DNA of 64,000 nt, from contig JBJMGU010000011.1 in assembly GCA_045807765.1 (NCBI GenBank), positions 32,042-96,041 on the forward strand, given 5' to 3'. The stretch is from DATENM01 sp045807765 (lineage in GTDB: Bacteria > Acidobacteriota > Blastocatellia > UBA7656). Positions within the stretch are counted from its first letter, which is position 1; each line of letters starts with the position of its first letter. A program made the translations under genes and the position numbers. Below are positions 16,824 through 25,885 of the stretch, piece after piece. The notes under the pieces are model-generated. The model was not told where the DNA came from. It saw only the letters and a list, made by a program, of their open reading frames with translations, and ran no database searches.

Positions 16824-19337
16824 ATGGATACGAAAGCCCCAAACCTGATTCCCAGCGGCATTGAGCCGGTTGATAAGTTACTGGGCGGCCTCGAAAGCGG
16901 CCAGTTGTATCTGGTTCACGGCGAGGGCGCGGGCAAGTCCCTATTCGGCATCAAGTTCCTCATTGAAGGTCTCAAGCGCGGCGAGCACGGCGCGCTGGTC
17001 ATCCGCTATTCGCCCGAAGACGCCGTGCGCCGCTTCGCCCGCCTCGGCTACGATTGCCTCGAAGACGTTTACAGCGGGCGACTGGTCATCCTCGAATACT
17101 CGGACGACATCATTCAGCAGGTTTCGCGGCTGCGCGAGATGACGCCGGTGCTGCGTGAGCTGGAATGGCTGCTCGGCGAAACCAAGCCGCAACGATTGAT
17201 CTTCGACCCGGTCACCAGCCTGATTGCCGGCGTCGGCAATCTGCAATCACGCGCCGGCGAGTTCACCGCCTGGTCGCGCTCATTCGGCGCAACGGTCGTC
17301 TACATCGCCAATGGTGACGCCGATGTGGTCGAAGCCGTCAAGCCGCAGACGGCGGAAGTTGTGCGCTTCGAAGTTAAAGACATCGGCGAGCGAGCCGCGC
17401 GCTTTATCAATTTTGAGAAGGCGGGCATCGCCGACCAGCCGATTGAAGTAGACCCGTCGCGCGGCATCTTTTTGCTCGACCGCGGGCGCGGCCCCGATCA
17501 TTTCTTCTCGATCTTCCAGGCGACGCCGCCGGCAACCAGCGCGGCAACGCCTGAGCAAAAGCCAGCCGCGCCAATCGCGCCGCCGGTTTCAGAGATCACC
17601 GCGCCGCCTGTTGAAACCAGCGCGCCGGAGCCGGTCGTTGAATCTCCGGCGCTCGGCAAGCTAAGCGATTTCGATCTCGATAAGTTGCTTGAGCCCTTCG
17701 CTGAGATGGCTAGAACCGCTACGCACGCGACGATGGAGGCGACTAAGGAGACGACAGAGAGCGCGCCGCCAACCGAGCCAACGCCACGCGCCGCTGATGC
17801 ACCGTCTGAGTCACAAACGACCACGCCGCAAGCCGACGCGCCGCAAGCCGCAGACATCCAGACTCTACCGCAAGTGGCAGACACGACACCGCTGCCGCCG
17901 GCTGTGCCGCCTGTCGCCGTCGCGACGCCTGTGCAAGCCGTGAGCGATGCGCCAGCCGATCTCTTCGCCGATTTGATTGACGAATTATCCAAGTCCGAGT
18001 CACCGCTCGACATCGAAGTACCTGAAGCGGCGGCGACTCAGTCTGCCGGCCAGCCCCCAGCCCCCACGCTGCCGGCGGGCAAAGACCCGCGCGCAACCGG
18101 CGAGCTGACTTATCCGCCGGCGGCCTTCTCTGCCGACGAGCCGGCGACTGCCGACGAAGCAGCGTCTGCCGAAGCCTCAGCGCCTGCGACAGACGAAACG
18201 TCTGCAAGCGCCCCCGACGAAGCACCGCCGATGCCACATCGCCGCGCTGCCGACCTCAAGCTCGATTCGGCTCTGGCCGCGCACGCCACCGAAGCGCTAT
18301 TGCGCCCACCCGACGCGCCGAGCGAGCCGCCTGCCGAAGCGATTGCCATCGAGCCGGTCGCGGAAGCCGCCGAGCCGGTCGCGGTTCAGCCAAAAGATTG
18401 CAAGGTGCTGGTCATCGATGATGACCTGGCCTCGTGTGCTCAGGTCGCGCAGACGCTCGACAGCTACACGCTCGATATCGTTCACGACGGCATGAGCGGG
18501 CTGGCCAAGCTGATCTCTTATAAGCCCGATCTCGTCGTCTTGAGCCTCGACCTGCCGATCATTGATGGCTTCAAGGTGCTGGAGCATATTCGCCAGGGCT
18601 TGAACGTGCCGGTTATTCTGACCACGGCGACGCGGATGCGCGCCGGTGACCGCGTGCTGGCGGCGGAACTGGGCGCAGACTACTACCTGGCGAAGCCTTA
18701 CAGCCAGAACGAGCTGCGCCACAAAGCGCGGCAGTTGATCGCGCGCTATCGCGGCATCAGCTCGTGGATCGCGGGCGCAGCGGCGACCGGCAAGACAGCG
18801 GAGCCGGCCACAGAGCCACAGCCCGAGCCGATGGGCGCTCCCGCCGCTGTTGATCACTTCACTTCTTATCAGCAATTCACCGCGCAGGTCGAAGAGCGTG
18901 TGCGCGCGACACTGGAAAACAACGCCACCTTTGCCATCGTCGGCTGCCGGGTTCCGCAGATGACCGCCAAAGGCGGGCACGTTGCCTTGCGGTTGTATGA
19001 TCTGGTGCGCCGGCTGGTGCGCGAGAACGATCTGCTATCAACCAACCCGCGCAATGACATTGTGATCTTACTGACCGACGCCAACGCCAACGGCGCGCGG
19101 GCCTTCATCAACCGCCTGCGTGAGCGCGTCGTCAACGACCTGCACCAGGAGCCGGGCATCTGGCTGCGCAGCTTCCCTGACCTTGAAGAAGCGGCGGGCG
19201 CCAAAGACTGGACCTACCATTCGGGCAACGGCGGCAGCGCCAGCCGCCGCGCCAGCGACCGTTCCGCGGCCTCTGATGCTGCGCACACCGAAGACCACAC
19301 AGAAGCGCCGCACCGTGATTTCTCCGAGACGCTGTGA
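16824..19337 (+). CDS. KaiC-like ATPase fused to degenerate receiver domain
   Basis: I start at ATG 16824, where the conserved domain begins; the frame is open back to 16500 but that part looks non-coding. The protein has 837 residues. A KaiC/RecA-like ATPase (1-225) has Walker A GEGAGKS (33-39) and a Walker B ending at D128. Residues ~230-520 are a long low-complexity Pro/Ala/Glu/Thr linker. A receiver domain (~526-650) follows with acidic pocket D532-D534 and Lys624, but the phosphoacceptor position is Ser574 ('VVLSLDLP'), so classical Asp phosphorylation is unlikely. The C-terminal ~150 residues look like a worn GGDEF-type fold without the GGDEF signature. It sits inside the PadR/ADOP cluster, divergent from the ADOP pair. 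No exact family is known to me. Confidence 0.8.
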   Translation: MDTKAPNLIPSGIEPVDKLLGGLESGQLYLVHGEGAGKSLFGIKFLIEGLKRGEHGALVIRYSPEDAVRRFARLGYDCLEDVYSGRLVILEYSDDIIQQVSRLREMTPVLRELEWLLGETKPQRLIFDPVTSLIAGVGNLQSRAGEFTAWSRSFGATVVYIANGDADVVEAVKPQTAEVVRFEVKDIGERAARFINFEKAGIADQPIEVDPSRGIFLLDRGRGPDHFFSIFQATPPATSAATPEQKPAAPIAPPVSEITAPPVETSAPEPVVESPALGKLSDFDLDKLLEPFAEMARTATHATMEATKETTESAPPTEPTPRAADAPSESQTTTPQADAPQAADIQTLPQVADTTPLPPAVPPVAVATPVQAVSDAPADLFADLIDELSKSESPLDIEVPEAAATQSAGQPPAPTLPAGKDPRATGELTYPPAAFSADEPATADEAASAEASAPATDETSASAPDEAPPMPHRRAADLKLDSALAAHATEALLRPPDAPSEPPAEAIAIEPVAEAAEPVAVQPKDCKVLVIDDDLASCAQVAQTLDSYTLDIVHDGMSGLAKLISYKPDLVVLSLDLPIIDGFKVLEHIRQGLNVPVILTTATRMRAGDRVLAAELGADYYLAKPYSQNELRHKARQLIARYRGISSWIAGAAATGKTAEPATEPQPEPMGAPAAVDHFTSYQQFTAQVEERVRATLENNATFAIVGCRVPQMTAKGGHVALRLYDLVRRLVRENDLLSTNPRNDIVILLTDANANGARAFINRLRERVVNDLHQEPGIWLRSFPDLEEAAGAKDWTYHSGNGGSASRRASDRSAASDAAHTEDHTEAPHRDFSETL

Positions 19338-19375
19338 ACTGAACCCGCCCGCACCGCGAAATCTTAGCGGCTGCC

Positions 19376-19424
19376 TTGACCCGCCAAGCTACCCTATGTA
19401 GAATCCTGACTAGATAGAATTCTA
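19376..19424 (+). promoter_or_regulatory. padR promoter with overlapping operator
   Basis: TTGACC (19376-19381), 17-nt spacer, TAGAAT (19399-19404). The operator palindrome TAGAATCCT, 8-bp spacer, AGAATTCTA (19399-19424) overlaps the -10 and likely start site, the classic placement for autorepression. About 31 consecutive bases from 19388 match the ADOP-pair promoter read on the minus strand. Confidence 0.8.
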
Positions 19425-19450
19425 TCTGCGAAATCTCTAAGGAGCAGGCA

Positions 19451-19777
19451 ATGGGCAAAGGCTTCCTCACTCATGCGACCGCGATTATCTTGCAAGCGGT
19501 CGCCAACGATTATCTCTACGGCTTCGACATCATTGACATCACAGGGCTGCCCGGCGGCACCGTCTACCCGGCGCTGCGCCGCCTGGAAGAGGCTGGCTAT
19601 CTCGCCTCCAAATGGGAGAAGCCGGCGCTCGCGCAGCAGCAACAGCGCCCGCCGCGTAAGTACTACGAGCTGACCCGCGAAGGCCGTGAGGCGCTCGCCG
19701 AAGCCGTCAAACGTTTTCGCCTGCTCGAGCTGGCGCAGCCCCGGCGTGCCCGCCAACCGCGCCCCTCGCGTGCCTGA
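19451..19777 (+). CDS. PadR family transcriptional regulator
   Basis: A 108-residue winged-helix repressor: 'GKGFLTHATAIILQAVANDYLYGFDIIDIT' (first helices), 'LPGGTVYPALRRLEEAGYLAS' (recognition helix region) and 'PPRKYYELTREGREAL' (wing), the standard PadR N-terminal layout. The ribosome site AAGGAG is well placed. PadR proteins bind palindromes over promoters and release on binding small ligands. The gene overlies a promoter with a palindrome that is repeated before the ADOP pair, and it lies 11 bp before a third ADOP gene, so it probably controls itself and all three permeases. The inducer is unknown. Confidence 0.93.
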   Translation: MGKGFLTHATAIILQAVANDYLYGFDIIDITGLPGGTVYPALRRLEEAGYLASKWEKPALAQQQQRPPRKYYELTREGREALAEAVKRFRLLELAQPRRARQPRPSRA

Positions 19778-19788
19778 GGTCGTTCGCC

Positions 19789-22545
19789 GTGTCGTTGCTC
19801 GCCCGCTGCAAACATTTTTTCGATAAGCCGCACCTGCGCTTGATCGCGCTCGTCGGCCTGATCGTGCCGCGCCGCTTGCGCGCCGACTGGCGCCAGGAGT
19901 GGCAGGCCGAATTGCAGTACCGCGAACTGCTTCTCGCCGATTGGCAGCGGCTGGATTGGCAGATGCGGTTCGGTTTATTGAGGCGGAGCCTGGGCGCGTT
20001 CTGGGACGCGCTCTGGATGCAAAGTTATCGCTGGGAGGATGACATGATTCAAGACCTGCGTTACGGCATACGAATATTGTTGAAGCAACCCGCCTTCACG
20101 CTGATCGCCGTGCTGTCGCTCGCCTTAGGCATCGGCGCCAACACCGCCATCTTCAGCCTGCTCGATGCCGTGCTGCTTAAATCGCTGCCGGTGCAAGAGC
20201 CGGACAAGCTGGTGCTATTCGGCAAAGGCGAGAGCGCCGGCTTAACCAACGGCTTCCCGAATCAGAGCAGCGATCTCTTTTCTTATCCCTTTTATCAAGA
20301 AGTGCGGCAGCGCAACGAAGTCTTTTCCGATGTGGTGGCGCTCTTGAGCATGACTTGGAACGTGCATGGCACAATCAGCGGCGACGGGGCAGGTGACATG
20401 CAGCCGATTCAGGTTCAACCGGTCTCGGGCACCTACTTCTCGACGCTCGGAGTCAACGCCGGCCTCGGTCGCGTGTTTACGGAAGCCGACGATCTGATGC
20501 CCGGCGGCCATCCGGTTGCCGTCGTCAGCTACGCCTGGTGGCAGAGCCGCATGGGCGGCGACCCGGCAGCGCTCGGCAAGCTCATCACAATAGAGCAGAC
20601 GGCTTACACCATCGTCGGGATTGCGCCGCGAGAGTTTTTCGGCACGTCCGTCGGGGTAGCTCCCGACATCTATGTGCCGCTGGCGATGCAAGCCGAATTG
20701 CCGCCGGCGCACTGGAACGGGCGTGACGACAAACTCTTCCAATCGCTCTACCTCATCGGGCGGCTCAAAAACGATGTCAGCGCCGAGCAGGCCAACGCTG
20801 CCGTCAATCTGCTCTTCAAACAGTCCTTGCAAGAGCAGGCCGGGCTACAGCCTGCCGCCGACCGATTGCAGGACATCGAGCGGGCGAGCATCGAATTGAC
20901 GCCGGCGGGCAAAGGCGTCTCGGAACTGCGGCGCGAGTTCTCGTTGTCGCTACGCATCCTGATGGCGGTCGTCGGCGTCGTGCTGCTGATCGCCTGCGCC
21001 AACATCGCCAACCTGTTGCTGGCGCGCGCCGCCAACCGCAAGAAAGAGTTCGCCGTGCGCATGGCGATGGGCGCCGGGCGCATACGGTTGATTCGCCAGT
21101 TGCTCACCGAAAGCATCCTGCTGGCGAGCGTCGGCGGCCTGGCCGGCGTGATGCTGGCATGGTGGGGCAGCCGTTTGCTGATCGGCATGGCGTCTTCGAG
21201 CGCCGAGCCTTTGCCGCTCGACGTGACGCCGAATCTGCGCATCCTCGGCTTCACGTTGCTGGCGTCTTTGCTCTCGGCGGTGATCTTCGGGACAGCCCCG
21301 GCGTTGCGCGCTGCGCGCATCGAGCCGAACGCCGCGCTCAAAAGCGGCAGAGGCACAGTACAGGCTGGGTCGCAGAGCCCGCTTGGCAAGGCGCTCGTAG
21401 TCGGGCAAGTGGCGCTTTCGCTTTTGCTGCTGGTCGGCGCGGGCCTCTTCGTGCGCACGCTGATTAATTTGCAGAACGTGCCGACGGGATTCAATCAACA
21501 GAACGCCATGGTCTTTGAGATTGACACGGCGGCGACCGGTTACAAAGACGAGCAGTTTCCTGCTTTGCTGCGCGAGGTCGAAGAGAAAGTCAAAACGGTG
21601 CCGGGCGTTCAGGCCGACGGCTTTTCATTCTTGCTTTTCAATCAAGGCGGCTGGACGAGCCTGGTGACGACCCGCGACCAGACGGCGACCGACATTGAGC
21701 GCCCCATCGTCAGGCAGAATGTGGTCGGCCCGGACTATTTCGCCGCAATGGGAATCCCGCTGCTGCTCGGTCGCGGCTTTGGCCCGCAAGACACCGAAAA
21801 ATCGCAGAAGGTCGCCGTCATCAGCGAAACGATGGCGCAGCGCTTCTTCCCTGAGGGCTCGCCGCTCGGCAGACGTTTCGGCGTCAAGGGCCCGCAATCT
21901 CGCGACGACATCGAAGTCATCGGCGTCGTCAAAGACTCCAAGTACATCAGCCTGACCGAGCAGGCGCAACCGCTGGCTTTCTACCCGTATTCGCAGCACG
22001 CCCAGCCGCTCGGCAACTTCGTCGTGCGCTATACGGGCGCGCCCGAAGCGGTCATCGCGCAGGTGCGGCAAGCGATACGTGAGGTCAATCGCAATCTGCC
22101 GATTAATGAAGTCGTCAGCCTTTCGGATCACATTGGGCGCTCGCTGGTTCAGCAAAAGCTGGTGGCGCGGCTCGCCGCCTTTTTTGGTCTGCTCGCCCTG
22201 CTGCTCGCCTGTATCGGGCTGTACGGCGTTCTGTCGTATGCGGTGGCGCGGCGCACCAACGAGATCGGCATTCGTATGGCGCTCGGGGCGCAGAGTCGTG
22301 ACGTGCTATGGCTGATGCTGCGCGAAGCGCTGACGCTCGTCATCATCGGCGTCGTCATTGGTCTGGTGGCTTCACTGGCGGCAACGCAGACGGCTTCGAG
22401 CCTGCTCTTTAACCTGAAGCCAAACGACCCGCTGACGATTATCCTGGCGACGTTGCTGTTGCTGACCATCGCTATACTGGCGGGTTACCTGCCGGCTCGC
22501 CGGGCCGCCCGCCTCGACCCGATGGTAGCGCTGCGCGAGGAATAG
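19789..22545 (+). CDS. ADOP family ABC-type permease, third copy
   Basis: A 918-residue ADOP permease co-transcribed with padR. It starts at GTG 19789 with GAGG upstream. It shares the N-terminal 'LIVPRRLRADWRQEWQAELQYREL' region with the tandem pair, but the two MacB/FtsX units have diverged ('FDLLDAVLLKSLPVQEPDKLV'-type start, 'VARRTNEIGIRMALGAQSRDVL' near the end). At least eight membrane segments are visible. It probably works in the same envelope process as the other two, whether efflux or envelope remodelling; this is inferred, as no substrate is known. The stop is followed within about 10 bases by a heptamer-repeat array. Confidence 0.9.
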   Translation: MSLLARCKHFFDKPHLRLIALVGLIVPRRLRADWRQEWQAELQYRELLLADWQRLDWQMRFGLLRRSLGAFWDALWMQSYRWEDDMIQDLRYGIRILLKQPAFTLIAVLSLALGIGANTAIFSLLDAVLLKSLPVQEPDKLVLFGKGESAGLTNGFPNQSSDLFSYPFYQEVRQRNEVFSDVVALLSMTWNVHGTISGDGAGDMQPIQVQPVSGTYFSTLGVNAGLGRVFTEADDLMPGGHPVAVVSYAWWQSRMGGDPAALGKLITIEQTAYTIVGIAPREFFGTSVGVAPDIYVPLAMQAELPPAHWNGRDDKLFQSLYLIGRLKNDVSAEQANAAVNLLFKQSLQEQAGLQPAADRLQDIERASIELTPAGKGVSELRREFSLSLRILMAVVGVVLLIACANIANLLLARAANRKKEFAVRMAMGAGRIRLIRQLLTESILLASVGGLAGVMLAWWGSRLLIGMASSSAEPLPLDVTPNLRILGFTLLASLLSAVIFGTAPALRAARIEPNAALKSGRGTVQAGSQSPLGKALVVGQVALSLLLLVGAGLFVRTLINLQNVPTGFNQQNAMVFEIDTAATGYKDEQFPALLREVEEKVKTVPGVQADGFSFLLFNQGGWTSLVTTRDQTATDIERPIVRQNVVGPDYFAAMGIPLLLGRGFGPQDTEKSQKVAVISETMAQRFFPEGSPLGRRFGVKGPQSRDDIEVIGVVKDSKYISLTEQAQPLAFYPYSQHAQPLGNFVVRYTGAPEAVIAQVRQAIREVNRNLPINEVVSLSDHIGRSLVQQKLVARLAAFFGLLALLLACIGLYGVLSYAVARRTNEIGIRMALGAQSRDVLWLMLREALTLVIIGVVIGLVASLAATQTASSLLFNLKPNDPLTIILATLLLLTIAILAGYLPARRAARLDPMVALREE

Positions 22546-22553
22546 GTAAATCA

Positions 22554-22787
22554 GTAGCAGTAGGCAGTAGGCAGGCGATTTCTAAGCTCCGTTAGGAGCG
22601 TAATGTTTATAGTCGTCGCGGCGCTTAAACAATCAAGCTCCGTAGGAGCGGAATGTCAACATCGCGCTCCTACGGAGCTTGATCTTTATTGGAATGTCTT
22701 GACTATAAACATGGCGTCCCTACGGGACTAGGTAACTGCCTACTGCCTACTGCCTACTGCGTACTGCCTGCTGCCTACTGCCTACTA
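22554..22787. repeat. heptamer-repeat hairpin, word GTAGGCA/TGCCTAC (locus C), enclosing REP-like palindromes
   Basis: The left arm is GTAGGCAGTAGGCAG (22560-22574). The right arm is about eight TACTGCC units (22736-22787). The TAG stop of the leftward gene (22785-22787) is part of the array. The word is the same as at locus A. Confidence 0.8.
22584..22730. repeat. cluster of three REP-like palindromic repeats
   Basis: Three copies of a motif of the form AGCTCCGTAGGAGCG followed by ATGTTTATAG: 22584-22612, 22632-22660, and an inverted copy at 22701-22730 with CCC/GGG in place of TCC/GGA. Between the second copy and another inverted arm there is a perfect 19-bp inverted repeat (22632-22650 with 22665-22683). 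This resembles mosaic REP elements that are mobilised in trans by Y1 transposases; no such transposase is in the window. Confidence 0.7.
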
Positions 22788-24521
22788 CCTCGTCACATTG
22801 CCGCAATCCATTTCGGTGCCGTTGTCGGTGCTGCTCCAGTGCAGGCGATTCCAGCCGCCATTGTTCTGCTCGGAGAAAGTCATTCCATAAAAGTAACAGG
22901 TGCCGTCGTTGCGTTTGACGGCGACCGCGCCGTTGATGGCGCGGCGCGTGATGATGCCGCTGATCGGATGACGGTAGAGCGTCCACTCGCGCTCGGTGAT
23001 GACGGCGCGCACAGGTACGCCGGGCTTGCCCTGGTCGGTCAACATGCCGCGCGTCGCCTCGACCATGGCGCGCTCAAGAACCGGGTCGCTCTTGACCGCC
23101 CTGGGCAAAAAGACATTCTTCAATGCGATCTTGTGATAAGCGATGGCGCGCTCAGCCATCTTCTCTTGGCCGTTCGAGCAATCAATCTCGAACTCGCCTT
23201 CGGCAAGGTCGTGGCGGGAACTCATATAGATGGCGCTGACGCGGAAGCCGAGCGTGTGGCTGCGCGGTGAGCATTCGGCGAGCAGCCTGGCGTAACGTGA
23301 CGAGCCTTCGCATTCTTTCGCCGTCTCAAGTGCCGGCAGCACCTCAATCGGCATGAACGTCCACTGCTCCATTGGCTTAGTCATTGGATAATTGAAGCTG
23401 GTCATCTCGTTGCCGTCGAGGAAGACGGTCATCTGCATTTCGGTATCACCGGAATGCGCGCCGTCGGCCATCTCGGCAATCGTCCCTTTGAAGTAGGCCG
23501 TCGCATAAACTGTATCGGCGAGCGAAAACGTTTTGGCGACTGCCGACACCTCTTCCTGGCCGGCGACCAGCGGCTTGCGGCTGTAGACGACCTTCCCGGT
23601 GTTCTGCTTGTGGAATGCGCCGGCGTAGACTTTGCTGCCGAGATCGCGCTCGACCGCGCCGACAATAGCTTCGGCATCCTTGCGAATCCTGAGCGCCTGC
23701 GATTGATCGGGGAACGACAACAGCACGCCGTTGGCAAGCATCAGGGCGATGTCTGCGGCCTCGGTCGCTGCGCCGACTGCGCCGGCACCCTTCTTCTTTT
23801 CAACGTAGGCTTTCTCGATGGTGGCGTTGATCTCGCCGATCAAAAAGCTACGCACGAACTCGTCGTACTCTTTCGGGAATTTCGTCAGCAGTTGCTCGAC
23901 GTGGTCGCTGATCTCGTTGTCGGTGCGCAGGCCGGGATGTTTGGCGAGCGCGTCCTTGACCTTCTTGATGGTCTCGCCATAGCCCAGCTCTTTGCACGAT
24001 TCAAAATAGCGCTCGGCGTCGCCCTTCGTCTGTGTGTAGATGCCTTTCCAATAGGTCTGCGGAATCAGGTGCTCTGACGCGTAGGCCATTTTGCTGATGA
24101 AGGCTTTGATCTCGTCGAGCGAGTCGTCGTCGGCCTTGCGATCATTGGTCCGGCTGTCATTCGCCTTGCGGTCATTGACTGCGCTGTCATTCTCGTCTTC
24201 GCTCAACAACCGGCTGTAACCGGCGATCTCATGCTCATATGCCGCGGTCGAATAATCGCGGTAGAGACTTTTGATGCCACCGATCAGCTCTTTGGCGTAC
24301 TTCGCCGCGGCGCGTGCGCCTTCGATGTCGGGCGGATTCTCTTTTAGCTCTTTCCGCAGATCACTCATAGCCTGTTCGAGGCGGCGCACTTCGATGCGGC
24401 TGTCGGTTGAAATGCTTGGCTTGCGCTTTGGCACCGATACTTCGATCTTGATCTGTGTGGCGGCGAGCGGCTCTAAGGCGAACAGCACCGTCAGCGTCCA
24501 GATAGCAAATAAGCGTGTCAT
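22785..24521 (-). CDS. secreted protein of unknown function
   Basis: I start at the ATG at 24521, which has GGAGG 8 bases upstream; the longer frame adds only five residues. The 578-residue product begins with a signal peptide ('MTRLFAIWTLTVLFALEPLAA') and should be exported. The next 200 residues are charged and helical ('RRLEQAMSDLRKELKENPPD'), including a run of Asn-Asp-Arg-Lys repeats ('NDRKANDSRTNDRKADD'). The C-terminal third looks beta-rich with many Trp/Tyr/Gly ('EREWTLYRHPISGIITRRA', 'YFYGMTFSEQNNGGWNRLHW'). I recognise no family. It runs towards the ADOP gene and lies upstream of the sigma/anti-sigma pair on the opposite strand; a link to them is possible but unproven. Confidence 0.75.
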   Translation of the reverse strand: MTRLFAIWTLTVLFALEPLAATQIKIEVSVPKRKPSISTDSRIEVRRLEQAMSDLRKELKENPPDIEGARAAAKYAKELIGGIKSLYRDYSTAAYEHEIAGYSRLLSEDENDSAVNDRKANDSRTNDRKADDDSLDEIKAFISKMAYASEHLIPQTYWKGIYTQTKGDAERYFESCKELGYGETIKKVKDALAKHPGLRTDNEISDHVEQLLTKFPKEYDEFVRSFLIGEINATIEKAYVEKKKGAGAVGAATEAADIALMLANGVLLSFPDQSQALRIRKDAEAIVGAVERDLGSKVYAGAFHKQNTGKVVYSRKPLVAGQEEVSAVAKTFSLADTVYATAYFKGTIAEMADGAHSGDTEMQMTVFLDGNEMTSFNYPMTKPMEQWTFMPIEVLPALETAKECEGSSRYARLLAECSPRSHTLGFRVSAIYMSSRHDLAEGEFEIDCSNGQEKMAERAIAYHKIALKNVFLPRAVKSDPVLERAMVEATRGMLTDQGKPGVPVRAVITEREWTLYRHPISGIITRRAINGAVAVKRNDGTCYFYGMTFSEQNNGGWNRLHWSSTDNGTEMDCGNVTR

Positions 24522-24775
24522 TATCGTTTCCTCCAAAAAGTCGTTTTATCCATCCGTTTGATTGCGCCCCGAGGCGCAACGCGTTTTAACTGCACGCCGG
24601 TTGAAGGTGGCGCTCGCGGCGCGGTATTACTGGCGGGCAAAAAAAGTTTGGCAGTTGGGCGCGGCGCTAAGGCGGCGAAACGCTGTGCGCGCTTCAGGCG
24701 AATGGTTGACAATGGCAGAAGCGGCGCGGTCAAATCAGCTTCAGCGTTTTATCAGTGAGCGCATTGTGAGGGGCT

Positions 24776-25825
24776 GTGGCGATCCGAGAGCTTGACGACA
24801 TTCTTCTGCCGCTGGTCGAAGCCGGCGACACGGATGAGGCCGACACGCGGCTGGCGGCGGTATTGGCCGAGCATGCCGCGCCGGTCATTCGCGGCGTCGT
24901 CAAGAGCAAGCTGCGCGTGTCGCTAAGCCCCGCAGATGGCAGCGCCGCCAATCAAGATGCGCTTGAGCTTGCAAACGACGTGCAGGCCGCGCTCGTCACC
25001 GAGTTGCGGCGATTGCGGAGCGCCGAGTCGCGGGAGCCGATCAGCGACTTTCGCGGTTATGTCGCGGTGCTCGCCTTCCACGCCTGCTACCGCTACCTGC
25101 GCCGCCGCAACCCCGAGCGCCACTCGCTGAAAAGTAAGATACGTTATATCCTTTCGCACGCCCCTGAGTTCGCACTGTGGCAGGATGCAAACGGCGCATG
25201 GCTGTGCGACAGCGCGGCGCGGCGCCGTTCGCCAACTCAGGCGGCGCGCGCAAAGCCGAGCGACGAAGCGTTGTCGGCGCGCCTGTTGTCGCGGCTGACC
25301 GATCCGGCCAGCACAGGACTCACTGACCTGCTCGCCGCCATCGTCGAAGAAGCGGCGGGCGCGATGGAGCTTGACGAGGTGGTCAGCTTGGTGGCCGCCT
25401 TGCAGGGCATTCGCCCTATAGCGGAACAGGGCGAAGGCGACGCAGAGGGCGAAGACCGGCAGCGCCAGGAGCTAGCTGACCCGCGCGCAGACGTGGCCGC
25501 GGAAGTTGACCATCGCCTCTACCTTGAGCAACTGTGGCGGGAGATTGGCGATCTGCCGCCGCGCCAGCGCCTCGCCCTGTTGTTGAACCTGCGCGACGCG
25601 CAGGGGCGCGACGTGATCGCCTTATTGCCCATCACCGGCGTCGCCAGCCTGCGGCAGATCGCCGACGTGCTCGGCATACCCGCCGAAGAATTTGCCGCGC
25701 TGTGGAACGACTTGCCGATGGATGATGCGCGCATTGCCGAACGACTGGGCATCACGCGACAGCAGGTCATCAATCTGCGCAAGTCGGCACGTGAACGATT
25801 GATGCGGCGGATGAAATATCATTGA
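24776..25825 (+). CDS. ECF-like RNA polymerase sigma factor, divergent
   Basis: A 349-residue protein starting at GTG with GAGGGG upstream. The middle has a region-2-like helical segment ('ANDVQAALVTELRRLRS', 'FRGYVAVLAFHACYRYLRRRNP'), and the C-terminus has a region-4-like helix-turn-helix ('LPPRQRLALLLNLRD' and 'IAERLGITRQQVINLRKSARERL'). The distance between the two parts is longer than in standard ECF factors (~200 residues) and includes a variable insert. The next gene, 60 bp downstream, encodes a zinc-finger membrane protein of anti-sigma type, the usual partner. I am confident of a transcription-factor role, less so of the exact class. Confidence 0.7.
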   Translation: MAIRELDDILLPLVEAGDTDEADTRLAAVLAEHAAPVIRGVVKSKLRVSLSPADGSAANQDALELANDVQAALVTELRRLRSAESREPISDFRGYVAVLAFHACYRYLRRRNPERHSLKSKIRYILSHAPEFALWQDANGAWLCDSAARRRSPTQAARAKPSDEALSARLLSRLTDPASTGLTDLLAAIVEEAAGAMELDEVVSLVAALQGIRPIAEQGEGDAEGEDRQRQELADPRADVAAEVDHRLYLEQLWREIGDLPPRQRLALLLNLRDAQGRDVIALLPITGVASLRQIADVLGIPAEEFAALWNDLPMDDARIAERLGITRQQVINLRKSARERLMRRMKYH

Positions 25826-25885
25826 AGCCGCAGGCCGCGCGGTAATATGCGAAGCGCGGCGCGCCCTTAACCAGATGGGGAACTG

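Noticed and set aside
16824..19337. Circadian kaiC gene
   Set aside because: Only one KaiC-type ATPase domain is present, with no kaiA or kaiB nearby; fusion to a pseudo-receiver points to a different signalling role.
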